In this document: in pieces, positions 1 through 10,075 of the stretch
How positions within the stretch are numbered: position 1 is the first letter of the stretch
Layout: every line of letters starts with the position of its first letter
DNA from: Halobacillus massiliensis
Lineage (GTDB): Bacteria > Bacillota > Bacilli > Bacillales > Halobacillaceae
NCBI RefSeq assembly: GCF_900166625.1
Contig: NZ_LT800499.1
Span: 2,570,357 to 2,634,356 of the forward strand
Reading direction: 5' to 3'
Length of the DNA stretch: 64,000 bases
The notes under the pieces: generated by a model
The model's input: the letters and a program-made list of their open reading frames with translations, nothing else
The model's database searches: none
Told to the model about the DNA's origin: nothing
Position numbers and translations under genes: made by a program

Positions 1-84
1 AAAAGCCCGAGGAAGCTCACCGTTCGCCCATGGAAAGCGAGTTGTTTCCCCTGGCCCGCCTCTCTTTATCAAGGGAAACGGAAC
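1..84 (+). repeat. Interspersed TIR repeat, copy A (right part)
   Basis: This is the right-hand part of the repeat described in full at 35141-35308, cut by the window edge. It shares the core with GTTCGCCCATGGAAAGCGAG and CCCTGGCCCGCC and ends in the terminal inverted repeat whose reverse complement starts GTTCCGTTT. No reading frame in it looks like a real gene. Confidence 0.65.
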
Positions 85-133
85 AAGGGAATTCACTTCA
101 ACTTTCCATCGTATTTGTCCTCACTATTCCACT

Positions 134-302
134 GTTCAGTTACTCTAAAAAACATAAAGGGCCCGGGGAAACGACGAGACTCCTATGGGAGGATAGAACA
201 GGGTGAGATCCCGGAGGGCGAAAAGCCCGAGGAAGCTTACTGTGCGCCTATGGAAAGCTAGTCTTTCCCCAGGCTCGATCTCAATATTCAGGTAAACGGA
301 AC
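134..302 (+). repeat. Interspersed TIR repeat, copy B
   Basis: This is a full-length copy of about 169 bp. The left end (GTTCAGTTACTC, then GGGCCCGGGGAAACGAC) matches the reverse complement of the right end (GTTCCGTTTACC, then GAGCCTGGGGAAAGAC), so the element has imperfect terminal inverted repeats of roughly 40 bp. The interior (GAGACTCCTATGGGAGG, then GGTGAGATCCCGGAGGGC) can fold into small hairpins and is nearly identical to copy C at 35141-35308. No target-site duplication is obvious. The rest of the first 523 bases (85-133 and 303-480) holds nothing I recognise. Confidence 0.7.
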
Positions 303-481
303 TTTCTACCCTTTAAGAAATACACTCCTTGGGAAACAGCAAGAAACAAAATATCTTTAATAGTTCGTTTCTTTACTTAATCTGGCGGAATGAAACAATC
401 ACCTCACCGCTCAGTGGCCGCAGTTCCACCTCTACTTTTTTATTTGATAATGGTGGGGTTCTACTCAAAAGTAATCTTCCT

Positions 482-517
482 GAATAAAAAGACACCGGAT
501 GATGCATCCGGTGTCTT
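482..517 (-). terminator. Rho-independent terminator of the PBP gene
   Basis: GACACCGGAT and ATCCGGTGTC form a perfect 10-bp stem around a 5-base loop at 491-515. On the minus strand it is followed by a T-rich run. It lies just beyond the stop codon of the penicillin-binding protein gene. Confidence 0.85.
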
Positions 518-523
518 TCCCAT

Positions 524-2557
524 TTATTCCAATTCCTGAAATACATTTTTCACTTTTTCCACGACATAGGAACTTCCCTCTTCAACATCTTCAATCATCA
601 TAGAAACAAGCAGATCTTCTTCTTCTCTGTCCCACCCGACGAACCAGCCATTTTCCTGGGCATTTTCATCCTCGAGTGATTTTTTTAGTTCTGCGGTTCC
701 TGTTTTGCCTGCCAATTGGATACCTTCAATTTGGGGTTGATGGGCAGAGCCTGCCGGATCATCGACAACTGCGGTTAAGTCCTGGCGAATAATAGACGCA
801 GTTTCTTCGCTGACTACATTTTCATGCCAGGCTTTACCTTGTTCCTGATCTGTAAATAATACTGGCTCTAACAATGTACCGTTTGTAATAAAAGGTGTAT
901 ACGTAAGGGCCACATGAAGCGAACTCATTTGAACCTGTCCCTGCCCATAGCCTGTGTCTGCGAGCAGAATTTCCTGCTCCTTGCCAAAAGACTCATCGTT
1001 TAAGATTTGTGAACTGCTGATTGGATAAGGAAAAGGAATCTCTTCACCGAATCCAAAATCGGCAGCTTTCTCTAAAAATGTCTCACCGCCGATATTAAGA
1101 ATCGTGCGGGCAAAGTAGATATTATCTGAACGAACGAGGGCATCTTTTAAGGTGACAGATTTATCTTTATTTGCTCCATCCACTCTAGTAACCGAGTAAT
1201 CCCCCCACCCATCTTGTGTATATTTCTTCTCTGGAATAGTCATTTCTTCTTCAGGATTAATATCTCCTGATTCTAATCCAATCGCTGCTGTTATAGGCTT
1301 AAAGGTAGAGCCTGGGGAATAGTTGGCTGTGAATTTATTTGTCAGCGGACGCTGGTCGTTTTCCTGCAGTTCTTTTCTACGCTCATTACTCATACCTAAA
1401 ATAAATTCGTTAGGATCATAAGCCGGTGAGCTTACTAGTGCGCTTACCTGTCCTGTAGTCGGGTTAATGGCTGCAGCCGATCCGGAATCTTCGCTCATTT
1501 CATCATATATCTCACTCTGCACGTCTGCATCTATTGTAAGGTTAAAATCCTTTCCTGCTTTTGGCTCTCTTTCAGCAAGGACTGCTTTTTCATTTCCATC
1601 CGCACTGTTAATGACAACCTGGCCCCCATGTTGTCCACGCAAATCTTCTTCCAATACACTTTCAAGACCAGTTTGTCCTATCAAGGATGATGCTGAGTAC
1701 CCCTTCCCTTCTAATTCTTCCAGCTGCTCCGCTGTTACAGATCCAACATATCCAGTCAGATGAGCAGCTGCTTCACCCAGCGGGTATACTCTAGCATTTT
1801 TATCCTGTAACTGGCTGCCGCTTAAATCCCTGATGGCTTCAATTTTTTCTTCATCGTCATCCGCAACAGAAGCAAGAGGTACGTATGAATTTTCCTGAAC
1901 CCATGACTGATTAAGCTGATCATCTATATACTCAACAGATATGTTCAGCTCGTCTGCTAACGTTTCTTTCACTTCAGCTGCTTGATCGGTATCTTCAGGC
2001 ATTCTTTCCGGCACTAAACCTACCTGTTGGACAACACCGTTAACCGCTAATTCATCTCCATTTATATCAAATATTTCTCCTCTTTCCGCATTCAGCGTCT
2101 GAGCTCTGACTTTATCACCTTCGGCCATCTGAGAAAAAATCATTGATGAATCCCATCGTACAGCCCAATGATCACCATCCTCTGATTCTTCAAATACAAA
2201 CTCAGCTTCATTCTCATCGTTAATTTCTCCACCCAGTGAATTCATTTTCAGCTGATAACTTAATGAAGGCTGATCCTCTTTATCAAAATCCTGATCTTCT
2301 GGTGTTTCATATGTAACTTCCAAATCACTCATCTGAATTCCATCGTATATTGTTGTATACCTTTCTACAAACTCTTCTTCACTTAGGACCTCTTTAGAAC
2401 TCTCACTAAGAAAACTATACATTTCCTTATAATCTTGATTCTCCCAGGCTTCTGTATATTGTTTCAAAACTGACTCCGGATCCGGCTTATCTGAACAACC
2501 GGTAATAACTGCCAGTAGGACAGCTCCTAAAATAATACTTACACGCTTCATTTTCAC
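524..2557 (-). CDS. pbpC: Class B penicillin-binding protein, lipoprotein with MecA-N domain (PBP3-like)
   Basis: This is a cell-wall transpeptidase of the PBP3/MecA type that cross-links peptidoglycan outside the membrane. The 677-residue product starts with a lipoprotein signal ending in VITGC (Cys about 21). An NTF2-like MecA N-terminal domain follows (about 25-140), then a PBP dimerisation domain (about 150-320) and a transpeptidase domain (about 335-670). All three active-site motifs are present: STFK near 417, SDN near 477 and KTGT near 618. Length and domain order match B. subtilis PbpC. Relatives with this N-domain often have low beta-lactam affinity, but that cannot be read from the sequence. 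It is a single gene with its own terminator. The start ATG is preceded by GGAGAGGTG. Confidence 0.9.
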   Translation of the reverse strand: MKMKRVSIILGAVLLAVITGCSDKPDPESVLKQYTEAWENQDYKEMYSFLSESSKEVLSEEEFVERYTTIYDGIQMSDLEVTYETPEDQDFDKEDQPSLSYQLKMNSLGGEINDENEAEFVFEESEDGDHWAVRWDSSMIFSQMAEGDKVRAQTLNAERGEIFDINGDELAVNGVVQQVGLVPERMPEDTDQAAEVKETLADELNISVEYIDDQLNQSWVQENSYVPLASVADDDEEKIEAIRDLSGSQLQDKNARVYPLGEAAAHLTGYVGSVTAEQLEELEGKGYSASSLIGQTGLESVLEEDLRGQHGGQVVINSADGNEKAVLAEREPKAGKDFNLTIDADVQSEIYDEMSEDSGSAAAINPTTGQVSALVSSPAYDPNEFILGMSNERRKELQENDQRPLTNKFTANYSPGSTFKPITAAIGLESGDINPEEEMTIPEKKYTQDGWGDYSVTRVDGANKDKSVTLKDALVRSDNIYFARTILNIGGETFLEKAADFGFGEEIPFPYPISSSQILNDESFGKEQEILLADTGYGQGQVQMSSLHVALTYTPFITNGTLLEPVLFTDQEQGKAWHENVVSEETASIIRQDLTAVVDDPAGSAHQPQIEGIQLAGKTGTAELKKSLEDENAQENGWFVGWDREEEDLLVSMMIEDVEEGSSYVVEKVKNVFQELE

Positions 2558-2653
2558 CTCTCCTATATTTCAGAATCCATTATCCTATCATTAGGACCGT
2601 TTGCCTAGAATTATATCAAAAAATTACTGAAAAGCAGAAAAAATCGGCTTCTT

Positions 2654-2998
2654 CTATCCGGGCAGGTTTTTCTCAATAAATGAGCATAAGTGACCCACCG
2701 TTGGAAAATGTTCAAATTCTTTACCCATTGGATAGTCTTTAGCTGGATTGATTTGAATATTCCAATATTCTGTCAGCTCAGAAAATGTCTTAGCAAACAA
2801 GTTGCCGTTTCCTGCAAAGATTTCATTCAAGTCAGCTGTTGTACTTAAGTAATCTCCGGGCGGATTATATTCGGAAGAACGGTGTTTGAGGATATATTTG
2901 ACTGTAGTTAAATAGATTTCATAAACCCTGTTTTTCTGGCTCATTTGCTTTAAGTTTTTTCTGGATTTATAGCTTCTGAAATCAAATACCTCTGTCAT
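2654..2998 (-). CDS. Small uncharacterised protein with ACP-like C-terminal end
   Basis: I do not recognise this 114-residue protein. It is translated from an ATG with a good GGAGGAATAAG site, so it is likely real. It has no signal peptide or membrane segment. The N-terminal 45 residues are basic. The C-terminal end, about residues 65-112 (FAKTFSELTEYW, then FPTVGHLCSFIEKNL), resembles helices III-IV of acyl carrier proteins (typically TVGDLVxYIEKNL). The DSL phosphopantetheine site expected upstream is absent (the region reads AGNGNLF). The ACP link is inference from the pattern only. No neighbour suggests a pathway. Confidence 0.6.
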   Translation of the reverse strand: MTEVFDFRSYKSRKNLKQMSQKNRVYEIYLTTVKYILKHRSSEYNPPGDYLSTTADLNEIFAGNGNLFAKTFSELTEYWNIQINPAKDYPMGKEFEHFPTVGHLCSFIEKNLPG

Positions 2999-3163
2999 CT
3001 TATTCCTCCCTTTTCTTACTTAAATAACTATTTCTACAGTTATCGACATTATCCTCTTTAAGATATATTTATTTTCAATATCTTTCCTCCTTAAGCATTG
3101 CAGACGCTATTTATTTATAAGGTATGTTATTCTATCTACAAAATTAAAGTATGGAGGAAGAAT

Positions 3164-3895
3164 ATGAATTCAACTATTGCTACCATTTTGAACCATAGAA
3201 GTATTCGAAAATTCAAAGATACTAAACTGACAGAAGAGCAGATTCATACTATTATAAATGCGGCTCAGCAAGCTTCCACTTCCAGCTACATGATGGCTTA
3301 TACAATTATCGGAGTAACAGATGAGAAGAAAAAAGAAGCATTAGCTCAAGTAAGCGGACAGCCCTACGTAAAAAACAACGGTCATTTACTTGTTTTTTGC
3401 GCTGACCTTCACCGACAGACACATTCAGCAGAAAATCTTGAAGATATGCAAGAGAACCTGGAAAACAGTGAACATTTTCTTGTATCTGCTATTGATGCAG
3501 CACTGGCTGCCCAGAATGCTGCCTTGGCTGCAGAATCAATGGGCCTGGGCATCTGCTATTTAGGCAGCTTAAGAAATAATTTGGCTAAAGTCGATAAGCT
3601 GCTTGCCTTGCCTCAGCATGTTATTCCACTGTTTGGCATGGCAATAGGGGAACCTGACCATCAACCCGAAATAAAACCCCGCCTTCCCCTTAAAGCTGTA
3701 TATTTTGAAAACAAATATGAAGACCATGAAGATGCTATACGATCATTTGATGAACAAATTAAAGCATATTACCAGTCCCGTGCTTCTAATCAGCGAATAG
3801 ACACGTGGACTGAACAAATGCATCGGCGGTTTTCTAATACAATACGCATGGATGTAACTGACCTCGTTCAGAAAAAAGGATACAACAAACGCTAA
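3164..3895 (+). CDS. nfrA: NADPH-dependent nitroreductase/FMN oxidoreductase (NfrA type)
   Basis: This is a nitroreductase-family flavoprotein expected to bind FMN and use NAD(P)H to reduce flavins, quinones or nitro compounds in the cytoplasm. The protein opens with the typical NHRSIRKF motif, which contacts FMN phosphate. QASTSSYMMAY follows, then the GLGICYLGSLRNN stretch and the PLFGMAIGEP segment seen in NfrA/YwrO-type enzymes. The start is the ATG at 3164, because GGAGGAAGA lies just upstream. A longer frame back to 3098 has no ribosome site. The product is 243 residues. The sirtuin gene starts 13 bases after its stop, so the two are likely cotranscribed. Confidence 0.85.
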   Translation: MNSTIATILNHRSIRKFKDTKLTEEQIHTIINAAQQASTSSYMMAYTIIGVTDEKKKEALAQVSGQPYVKNNGHLLVFCADLHRQTHSAENLEDMQENLENSEHFLVSAIDAALAAQNAALAAESMGLGICYLGSLRNNLAKVDKLLALPQHVIPLFGMAIGEPDHQPEIKPRLPLKAVYFENKYEDHEDAIRSFDEQIKAYYQSRASNQRIDTWTEQMHRRFSNTIRMDVTDLVQKKGYNKR

Positions 3896-3908
3896 GAGGT
3901 GAAGACCA

Positions 3909-4640
3909 ATGCAGCTTAAAAGAATTGCAGAGCGTATAGAAAAAGCGGATCATATTGCCGTACTGACTGGGGCTGGAGTTTCCACGGCCAGTGGTATTCC
4001 TGATTTTCGTTCAAGTACAGGATTATGGACTGAAGAACTCTCGCGTGAGGAATATATGTCAAGTGACTATTTTTTCTCACATCCAGAAGATTTCTGGAAA
4101 AAATATAAAGAGATATTTCGGATAAAATTGCTGCAGCAATATGAGCCGAACGAGGTTCATCAATTTATCAAAGAGCTGGAAAACTTAAAAAGGAAAGTAT
4201 CAGTCATTACTCAAAATGTAGACGGCCTTCATAAAAAAGCAGGCAGTGAAAGGATTATTGAATATCATGGTTCTTTAGATGAAGCGCATTGTCCAGGCTG
4301 CGGCGACACCTATAGCTTGGATTTCGTACTAAATCACGAAGTACCTTTATGCACCACCTGTGCTAAGGCTATTAAACCTAATGTTGTATTATTTGGAGAT
4401 TTAATTACTGAGCACGATGCTGCAGAAGCAGCTATTGATGGAGCTGATTTATTGCTGGTTCTTGGTACGTCCCTTCAGGTAACTCCATTTAGTTTTCTTC
4501 CAGATTACGCTGCAAGTCGTGGGGTTTTTTCGATTATAATTAATAAAGAACCAACAATAAAAAACTATATTTTTGATGAAGTGGTGCTCGGAGATTTAAC
4601 GACTGCAGTGAGAGAATTAAAAACGTATATGCAGTCTTGA
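3909..4640 (+). CDS. cobB: NAD-dependent protein deacetylase, sirtuin family (CobB/SrtN)
   Basis: This enzyme removes acyl groups from protein lysines, consuming NAD+ and releasing nicotinamide. The NAD-binding motif GAGVSTASGIPDFRS sits at residues 21-35. TQNVDGLH is at about 101-108, and the catalytic histidine of EYHGS is at 120. A zinc ribbon is formed by C128, C131, C148 and C151, followed by KPNVVLFGD. All key residues are present, and 243 residues is normal for the family. It follows the nitroreductase by 13 bases with a GAGGTGA ribosome site. Confidence 0.93.
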   Translation: MQLKRIAERIEKADHIAVLTGAGVSTASGIPDFRSSTGLWTEELSREEYMSSDYFFSHPEDFWKKYKEIFRIKLLQQYEPNEVHQFIKELENLKRKVSVITQNVDGLHKKAGSERIIEYHGSLDEAHCPGCGDTYSLDFVLNHEVPLCTTCAKAIKPNVVLFGDLITEHDAAEAAIDGADLLLVLGTSLQVTPFSFLPDYAASRGVFSIIINKEPTIKNYIFDEVVLGDLTTAVRELKTYMQS

Positions 4641-4738
4641 AGAATTGCTAGAAAAAAGACTCCCACCGTTTTAAACATTTCGAGACGATTAATTTAAATC
4701 GATCCAGGGTACACACTGATTAGCTGGAGGTGTAAAAT

Positions 4739-5740
4739 ATGGAGAAACTTAATTTAAGTACAACAGGGATACAAGCAAGCCTCATCGGCTTAGGTACTTG
4801 GGCGATAGGCGGTTGGAAATGGGGCGGCACAGACGAGCAGCAATCACTCGACACGATTCATGCCGCTATCGACCATGGCATTAACTTTATAGATACGGCT
4901 CCGGTATACGGCTTTGGCCGTTCTGAAGAAATTATCGGTAAAGCTGTAGAGCAGTCTGGAAAACGTGAGGACCTTATTCTTGCTACCAAAACGGGACTTG
5001 ATTGGAAAGAGGAACAACCATTTAGAAATGGTACTAAAGAAAGAATTCACAAGGAAGTAGAGGATTCTTTAAAAAGACTTCGCACGGATTATATCGATGT
5101 ATACCAAGTGCACTGGCCGGATCCTCTGACACCGCTTCATGAGACAGCAGAAGTGCTCAATTACTTATATAACCAGGGGAAAATCCGCGCCATTGGTGTC
5201 AGTAATTTCACACCAGAACAAATGGACAGTTTTCGCGAAGCTGCACCTCTTCACACGGTACAGCCTCCCTATAACTTATTCGAAAGACAAGCTGAAAATG
5301 ATGTCCTGCCTTACGGACAGAAACACGAGCTATCAGCAATCACTTACGGTGCCTTGTGCCGAGGACTTCTTTCTGGAAAAATGTCTTCAGACCATAAGTT
5401 TGAAGGGGATGACCTTAGAAAGGACGATCCAAAGTTCCAACAGCCTAGATTTGATCAGTATTTAAATGCTGTTAAGGAACTGGACAAGCTGGCTCAGAAT
5501 AAATTTAATAAGCGAGTGATTCATTTAGCGATTCGCTGGGTGCTTCAGCAGCCAGGAACAGGTATTGCTTTAATGGGAGGCAGACGACCGGATCAGCTTG
5601 ATGCTATAAAGGAAATACACGATTTCGAAATCGATGAAGATACGATGATAGAAATAGATAACATTTTGGCACAAAATATAAGCGATCCGGCCGGACCAGA
5701 GTTCATGGCTCCCCCTGATAAACAGACGTTAGGCATTTAA
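4739..5740 (+). CDS. Aldo/keto reductase (IolS/YhdN-like)
   Basis: This is a cytosolic NADPH-dependent aldo/keto reductase of the AKR11-like group, to which the B. subtilis stress protein YhdN and IolS belong. The catalytic tetrad is complete: D52 and Y57 in NFIDTAPVYG, K84 in LATKTG and H125 in YQVHWPDP. The GVSNF and ALMGGRRPDQL motifs fit the cofactor site. The length of 333 residues is typical. It has its own GGAGGTG ribosome site and a strong terminator after it, so it is probably a single-gene unit. The natural substrate cannot be deduced. Confidence 0.9.
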   Translation: MEKLNLSTTGIQASLIGLGTWAIGGWKWGGTDEQQSLDTIHAAIDHGINFIDTAPVYGFGRSEEIIGKAVEQSGKREDLILATKTGLDWKEEQPFRNGTKERIHKEVEDSLKRLRTDYIDVYQVHWPDPLTPLHETAEVLNYLYNQGKIRAIGVSNFTPEQMDSFREAAPLHTVQPPYNLFERQAENDVLPYGQKHELSAITYGALCRGLLSGKMSSDHKFEGDDLRKDDPKFQQPRFDQYLNAVKELDKLAQNKFNKRVIHLAIRWVLQQPGTGIALMGGRRPDQLDAIKEIHDFEIDEDTMIEIDNILAQNISDPAGPEFMAPPDKQTLGI

Positions 5741-5746
5741 ATTAAT

Positions 5747-5787
5747 AGAACCGGGTGCTTTACACAAGCCCGGTTCTTATTTTTTTG
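5747..5787 (+). terminator. Rho-independent terminator
   Basis: AGAACCGGG and CCCGGTTCT pair around a short loop and are followed by a run of T residues. It ends the aldo/keto reductase transcript. Confidence 0.85.
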
Positions 5788-5828
5788 CTACACTATATAT
5801 GGCAGAAGTCTACTAGGAGGAATACAAA

Positions 5829-6311
5829 GTGGATATTTTAGTTTGGATTCTTATTGTTTTATTATTTATTGCAAGTTTTGCAAGCCTAATATTTCCGATT
5901 ATTCCCGGAGCTCTTGTCCTTTGGCTCGGGTTCCTCATGTATCATTTCGTATTGGATCGTACAGAATTAACGATCTTCTTTTGGGGGATCATGATCGTCC
6001 TTACAGCCTCACTATTTCTGGCTGATGTAATTGCTAACAGCTTTTGGGTGAAAAAGTTTGGGGGAAGTAAATGGGGAGAGCGTTCAGCCGCAATTGGTGT
6101 AATTATCGGTTCTTTTCTCATTCCGCCGTTTGGAATTATTATTGTTCCTTTTTTTGTAGTACTTGTTGTTGAATTATATCAAACACGCTCCGCCGAGAAA
6201 GCATTGTCCGCATCCGTCGGCTCATTATTTGGTTTCTTAAGTGGAACTGCAGCAAAAATAGTAATCCAGCTGTTTATGATCATTTGGTTCTTAGTGGAAG
6301 TATTAGCATAG
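5829..6311 (+). CDS. DUF456 family membrane protein
   Basis: This is a 160-residue integral membrane protein with about four to five hydrophobic segments (around 3-40, 46-68, 85-120 and 130-158). The glycine-rich IPIIPGALVLWLG start and the GGSKWGERSAAIGVIIGSF stretch are typical of the DUF456 family. The function is unknown. The start is GTG at 5829, chosen because TAGGAGGAATACA lies directly before it. It is flanked by terminators and forms its own unit. Confidence 0.8.
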   Translation: MDILVWILIVLLFIASFASLIFPIIPGALVLWLGFLMYHFVLDRTELTIFFWGIMIVLTASLFLADVIANSFWVKKFGGSKWGERSAAIGVIIGSFLIPPFGIIIVPFFVVLVVELYQTRSAEKALSASVGSLFGFLSGTAAKIVIQLFMIIWFLVEVLA

Positions 6312-6314
6312 AAA

Positions 6315-6358
6315 AAGGGTGTTTCCGTTGAGCTGTTTGCTCTTGGAAACACCCTTAT
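6315..6358. terminator. Bidirectional terminator
   Basis: AAGGGTGTTTCC and GGAAACACCCTT form a 12-bp stem between two convergent genes, with A and T runs on the two sides. It can serve both the DUF456 gene and the yrhD/fdh unit. Confidence 0.85.
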
Positions 6359-6362
6359 TTTA

Positions 6363-6830
6363 TTATTCTCTTCCCATCCCTTTAAGAAACTGCATCATCA
6401 TCGTAATGCTCCGATTGATTTCTGGATCTCTTAAGGATTTTGCCAAATCAAATACAGAAGTTCTGTCATTTAGATCGGCTTTTTGCATTTCTTCCACACC
6501 ACTATTTAACCTGTTCGTCACTTCTCTTATCGATTTTACATCAAGCTCTACTAAAAGGTAGAAAAGTTCTGGAAGATTTTCCAGCAGAGGGCTGTAGGTT
6601 TCTTTGCTGATCTCGTTCACCACATAGCCAAGAGCATCTTTCTTTGAATGAACTAATGCTCTGGCAGTATCTAACGTACCTCCCTCATTTAATGCTTTTA
6701 ACAATTCAATGGCTGTAAGAATACTATCTTTATTCTCTGCCAAAGCCTGTTTAACTTCTTGATAATCTTTCTCTAATTGTTCCTCTTTCGGGATTTCCAG
6801 CCTTTTAATATTCGTAATCGCTTTACCCAT
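6363..6830 (-). CDS. yrhD: DUF1641 family protein, formate dehydrogenase partner (YrhD-like)
   Basis: This 155-residue mostly helical protein carries the DUF1641 pattern (GMGREI-type end, [15 protein letters not shown]). Such proteins are encoded next to FdhF-type formate dehydrogenases in Bacillus (yrhD beside yrhE). The biochemical role is not established; an accessory or membrane-coupling subunit is likely. Its start overlaps the end of the dehydrogenase gene by 8 bases, which indicates translational coupling. Confidence 0.85.
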   Translation of the reverse strand: MGKAITNIKRLEIPKEEQLEKDYQEVKQALAENKDSILTAIELLKALNEGGTLDTARALVHSKKDALGYVVNEISKETYSPLLENLPELFYLLVELDVKSIREVTNRLNSGVEEMQKADLNDRTSVFDLAKSLRDPEINRSITMMMQFLKGMGRE

Positions 6831-9774
6831 CTTTTCTCACCTGATCTCCTGGGAATTCATAGTCATTTCTTTCCCATTTCCCTTCAACAAATACTCCGAC
6901 TTGCGGCACAGGGTTTCCTCTTCGGTGATTGTTTGGAGGGATCGGGGACTTCCCTTCCTTCTTAAGGACTTCCATTCGAACAGCGATTTCTTTAAAAGCT
7001 GGGGTATCGGTATCCTTATCTACACGATTATCGGTAAGCAGGTTAACAGCTGATTTACCGTCAGCACTCATAGGAATAAATATTTCTTTTCCACGCACAC
7101 GATCAGTAACTGTTACAGTACCGTTAGCCTCTCCAGCCTCAGAAATGAGTAATATTTTGGCTCCTTCGCGAATATTTCTTTCATCAGCCAGCTCTTTGGA
7201 TACTTCCACAAACGGATAAGGAGTCTTCCTTTTGATTCCTTCTACCTTATAAGTCATATTACCTTCGTGGAAATGCTCGAGAAGGCGGCCGTTGTTAACA
7301 TGAAGATCATATTCTTCCGTTGTATCGTACATAAGCTCAAACTCAAGAGGGAAGAACTTCGCTTTTCCATCATCAAAAGGAAAACCATCTACAAACAGAA
7401 GCGGCGTATCTGTTCCGTCTTCCGCTACAGGCCATTGAAGTGATTCGTACTTTTCCATGCGATCATATGTGACCCCGGCAAATAGCGGTGTCAGCTGTGC
7501 AGCTTCTGCCATAATTTCTGATGGATGCTCATAGTTCCAATCTGCTCCCATTTCACGAGCAAGCAGCTGAATAATTTCCCAATCAGGCTTAGATCCTGGA
7601 AGGGGATCAAGTGCCTTATAAAGCCGTTGAATTCTTCGCTCTGTATTGGTAAACGTTCCATCTTTCTCAAGGGCAGGCGCAGCAGGCAGGACAACGTCAG
7701 CAAACTGTGCAGTTCTCGTTAAAAATAAATCCTGTACAACGAAGAACTCCAGTTTTGCGAGAGCATCTGTTACATAATTAATATTGGCATCTACAATTCC
7801 TGTGTCTTCCCCTTTTACGTACATAGCACTTAAGGAGCCATCATGAATGGCTTTAATCATTTCATGGTTATCTTTTCCAGGATCTTTTGGAATTTCACAA
7901 TTCCATGCCTTTTCAAATTTTGATCTGGCTTCATCATCTTCTGTTTCCTGATAACCTGGAAATAAATTCGGCATACTGCCAAAATCACTGCAGCCCTGCA
8001 CATTATTATGACCACGAAGAGGATAAGCTCCTGTACCTTCTCTTCGATAATTCCCTGTAACGAGGAGCAGGTTTGAGATGGCTGTACTTGTATCACTACC
8101 GCGCATATGCTGCGTGACACCCATTGCCCAGCAAATAGCTACCTTATCAGTATTCGCAATCTCTTCTGCTACTTCAATTAGTTCAGCTTTAGGGATACCT
8201 GTCATTTGTTCAGCGTATTCCATTGTAAACGGTTCAAGGCTTTCCCGGTACTCTTCATACCCGTTGACCCATTCGTCAATAAACTTCCTATCTTCCAGTC
8301 CGTGATCTAAAATATATTTTGTTACAGCTGACAGCCAGACAAGATCAGTGCCGGACTTCGGCTGATAAAATCGATCGGCTCTAGTGGCCATCTCGTGTTT
8401 CCTTAAATCAAATACGAACAGTTTTTGCCCGAATAGTTTCTTCGAACGCTTAATTCTTCCAGCTAAAACGGGGTGGGACTCTGATGTATTTGTACCAATC
8501 CCAATAACTAAATTAGCTTTAGCTATATCATCGATTGAACCTGAATCTCCTCCATGACCAACTGTACGGAATAACCCTTTGGTAGCTGGTGACTGGCAGT
8601 ACCTGGAGCAGTTGTCTACATTATTTGTTCCTATAACCTGACGAGAAAACTTCTGCATTAAATAAGACTCTTCATTCGTTGCTTTGGATGAAGCAATAAA
8701 TCCTAAATCATCGGCCCCGCGTTTTTCCTTGATTTCATTGAATCGTTTAGCAACATAAGAGATGGCTTCATCCCATTCAACTTCTTCAAAAGAATCTCCT
8801 CGCCTGATCAACGGCTTAGTTAAACGTTCCTCACTATTCACATAATCCCAGCCGAATTTTCCTTTTATACACGTAGCGATTCCATTAGCAGGGGACTCCG
8901 GCTGTGGATCAATTTTCAAAATTTCGCGATCTTTTGTCCAAACATCAAATGTACAGCCTACGCCGCAGTAAGTACAAACTGTTTTTGTTTTTTCGATACG
9001 GCTGTCTCTCATTGAGGCCTCGGTGTCGGAAACAGCAAATAATGGGCCGTATCCGGTCTCTACTTTTTTCGTTAGCTCAATCATATTTTTTAGAATGCCC
9101 GGCTCCTGGTCTGTAATAAAACCAGCTTCTCTTTCCATTCCTTTTTCCATCATGGCATTACAAGGACATACGGTAGAACACTGCCCGCAATTGACACAGG
9201 AAGACATATCGATTGGCACATCATTATCCCAAATAACCCGGGGCTGCTCTCGTTCCCAATCAATCGTTAAAGTTTCATTTACAGCTACATCCTGACACGC
9301 TTCTACACAGCGTCCGCATAAAATGCACTGATCGGGGTCATACCTGTAAAATGAACCTGAATCATCCCGGTTGTAGGGTTTTTCTTTAAATGGACGTGAC
9401 TGATGTTCGAGGCCCCATTCTGCCATCGTGTTATGAATCTCACATGTTCCATTATTATAATCACATACGGTACAATACAGTTCATGATTCTCTAAAATCC
9501 GGTCAAGTGACTCTTTCTGAGCCTTTTGTACGTGAGGCAGTTTTGTCTGTACTTTCATCCCTGCTTCCACTGTTAGGCCACAGGCTCTCTGCAGCTCGCC
9601 ATTTACTTGAACGATACAGGTGTCACATGTTTCTAATGTACCTAGTGACTCCGTGTAGCAAATCTGAGGAATGTTTTCCGCAGTATCGTTTAACAGGTCA
9701 ATAAGTTTCTGCCCTGGATCCGCTAAGTATTCCTTTCCATTAACGGTGACTATGGTATGATCTTGTTCGAGCAT
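6823..9774 (-). CDS. yrhE: Formate dehydrogenase, molybdopterin alpha subunit (YrhE/YjgC-like)
   Basis: This 983-residue cytosolic enzyme is expected to oxidise formate to CO2. The N-terminus is a 2Fe-2S ferredoxin (C39, C50, C53, C65). A NuoG-type His-Cys cluster follows (H97, C101, C104, C111), then two 4Fe-4S clusters (C150-C160 and C193-C203). The molybdopterin domain starts with CTYCGVGC (C267, C270, C274 and C302 for its cluster). At the selenocysteine position of E. coli FdhF there is a cysteine (C393 in [13 protein letters not shown]), so no selenium is needed. A molydop-binding C-terminal domain lies at about 860-970. It is cotranscribed with yrhD. The ribosome site is GGGGAGG. Confidence 0.9.
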   Translation of the reverse strand: MLEQDHTIVTVNGKEYLADPGQKLIDLLNDTAENIPQICYTESLGTLETCDTCIVQVNGELQRACGLTVEAGMKVQTKLPHVQKAQKESLDRILENHELYCTVCDYNNGTCEIHNTMAEWGLEHQSRPFKEKPYNRDDSGSFYRYDPDQCILCGRCVEACQDVAVNETLTIDWEREQPRVIWDNDVPIDMSSCVNCGQCSTVCPCNAMMEKGMEREAGFITDQEPGILKNMIELTKKVETGYGPLFAVSDTEASMRDSRIEKTKTVCTYCGVGCTFDVWTKDREILKIDPQPESPANGIATCIKGKFGWDYVNSEERLTKPLIRRGDSFEEVEWDEAISYVAKRFNEIKEKRGADDLGFIASSKATNEESYLMQKFSRQVIGTNNVDNCSRYCQSPATKGLFRTVGHGGDSGSIDDIAKANLVIGIGTNTSESHPVLAGRIKRSKKLFGQKLFVFDLRKHEMATRADRFYQPKSGTDLVWLSAVTKYILDHGLEDRKFIDEWVNGYEEYRESLEPFTMEYAEQMTGIPKAELIEVAEEIANTDKVAICWAMGVTQHMRGSDTSTAISNLLLVTGNYRREGTGAYPLRGHNNVQGCSDFGSMPNLFPGYQETEDDEARSKFEKAWNCEIPKDPGKDNHEMIKAIHDGSLSAMYVKGEDTGIVDANINYVTDALAKLEFFVVQDLFLTRTAQFADVVLPAAPALEKDGTFTNTERRIQRLYKALDPLPGSKPDWEIIQLLAREMGADWNYEHPSEIMAEAAQLTPLFAGVTYDRMEKYESLQWPVAEDGTDTPLLFVDGFPFDDGKAKFFPLEFELMYDTTEEYDLHVNNGRLLEHFHEGNMTYKVEGIKRKTPYPFVEVSKELADERNIREGAKILLISEAGEANGTVTVTDRVRGKEIFIPMSADGKSAVNLLTDNRVDKDTDTPAFKEIAVRMEVLKKEGKSPIPPNNHRRGNPVPQVGVFVEGKWERNDYEFPGDQVRKDG

Positions 9775-10075
9775 CCATGAACCCCTCCCCTATATAAATT
9801 AATTTCTTGTAAGTCTGTATAAAAATCTATATAAATCCATTCTTACGAGCAGCTGCTTGAAGAATAGATCAGACTCTGATGTCTTCTTTATAACCATATA
9901 ATTTAAATCGATGCTCTCTGACAGAAAATCAGTTATCTTGAGAAAGCCTCAGAATTATATATGTACTTTTTCTATTCAAGATTAAATCTTCCGACAAATC
10001 CCTCCATTATTTTGCAGATATAGTTCCCTTTAACCTATCTACTGACTAATAAAACATAATATTAAAATGAAACAA
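9775..10075. other. Intergenic region upstream of formate dehydrogenase
   Basis: This is about 300 bases of AT-rich DNA between the dehydrogenase start and the end of the MFS gene. It must hold the dehydrogenase promoter on the minus strand. I see no convincing promoter, riboswitch, terminator or reading frame in it. Confidence 0.4.

Noticed and set aside
3098-3163. Longer N-terminus of the nitroreductase from 3098
   Set aside because: No ribosome site lies before it, and the ATG at 3164 with GGAGGAAGA gives the normal family start.
6823-9774. Selenocysteine in formate dehydrogenase
   Set aside because: The catalytic position is an ordinary cysteine codon (C393), and there is no in-frame TGA in the coding region.
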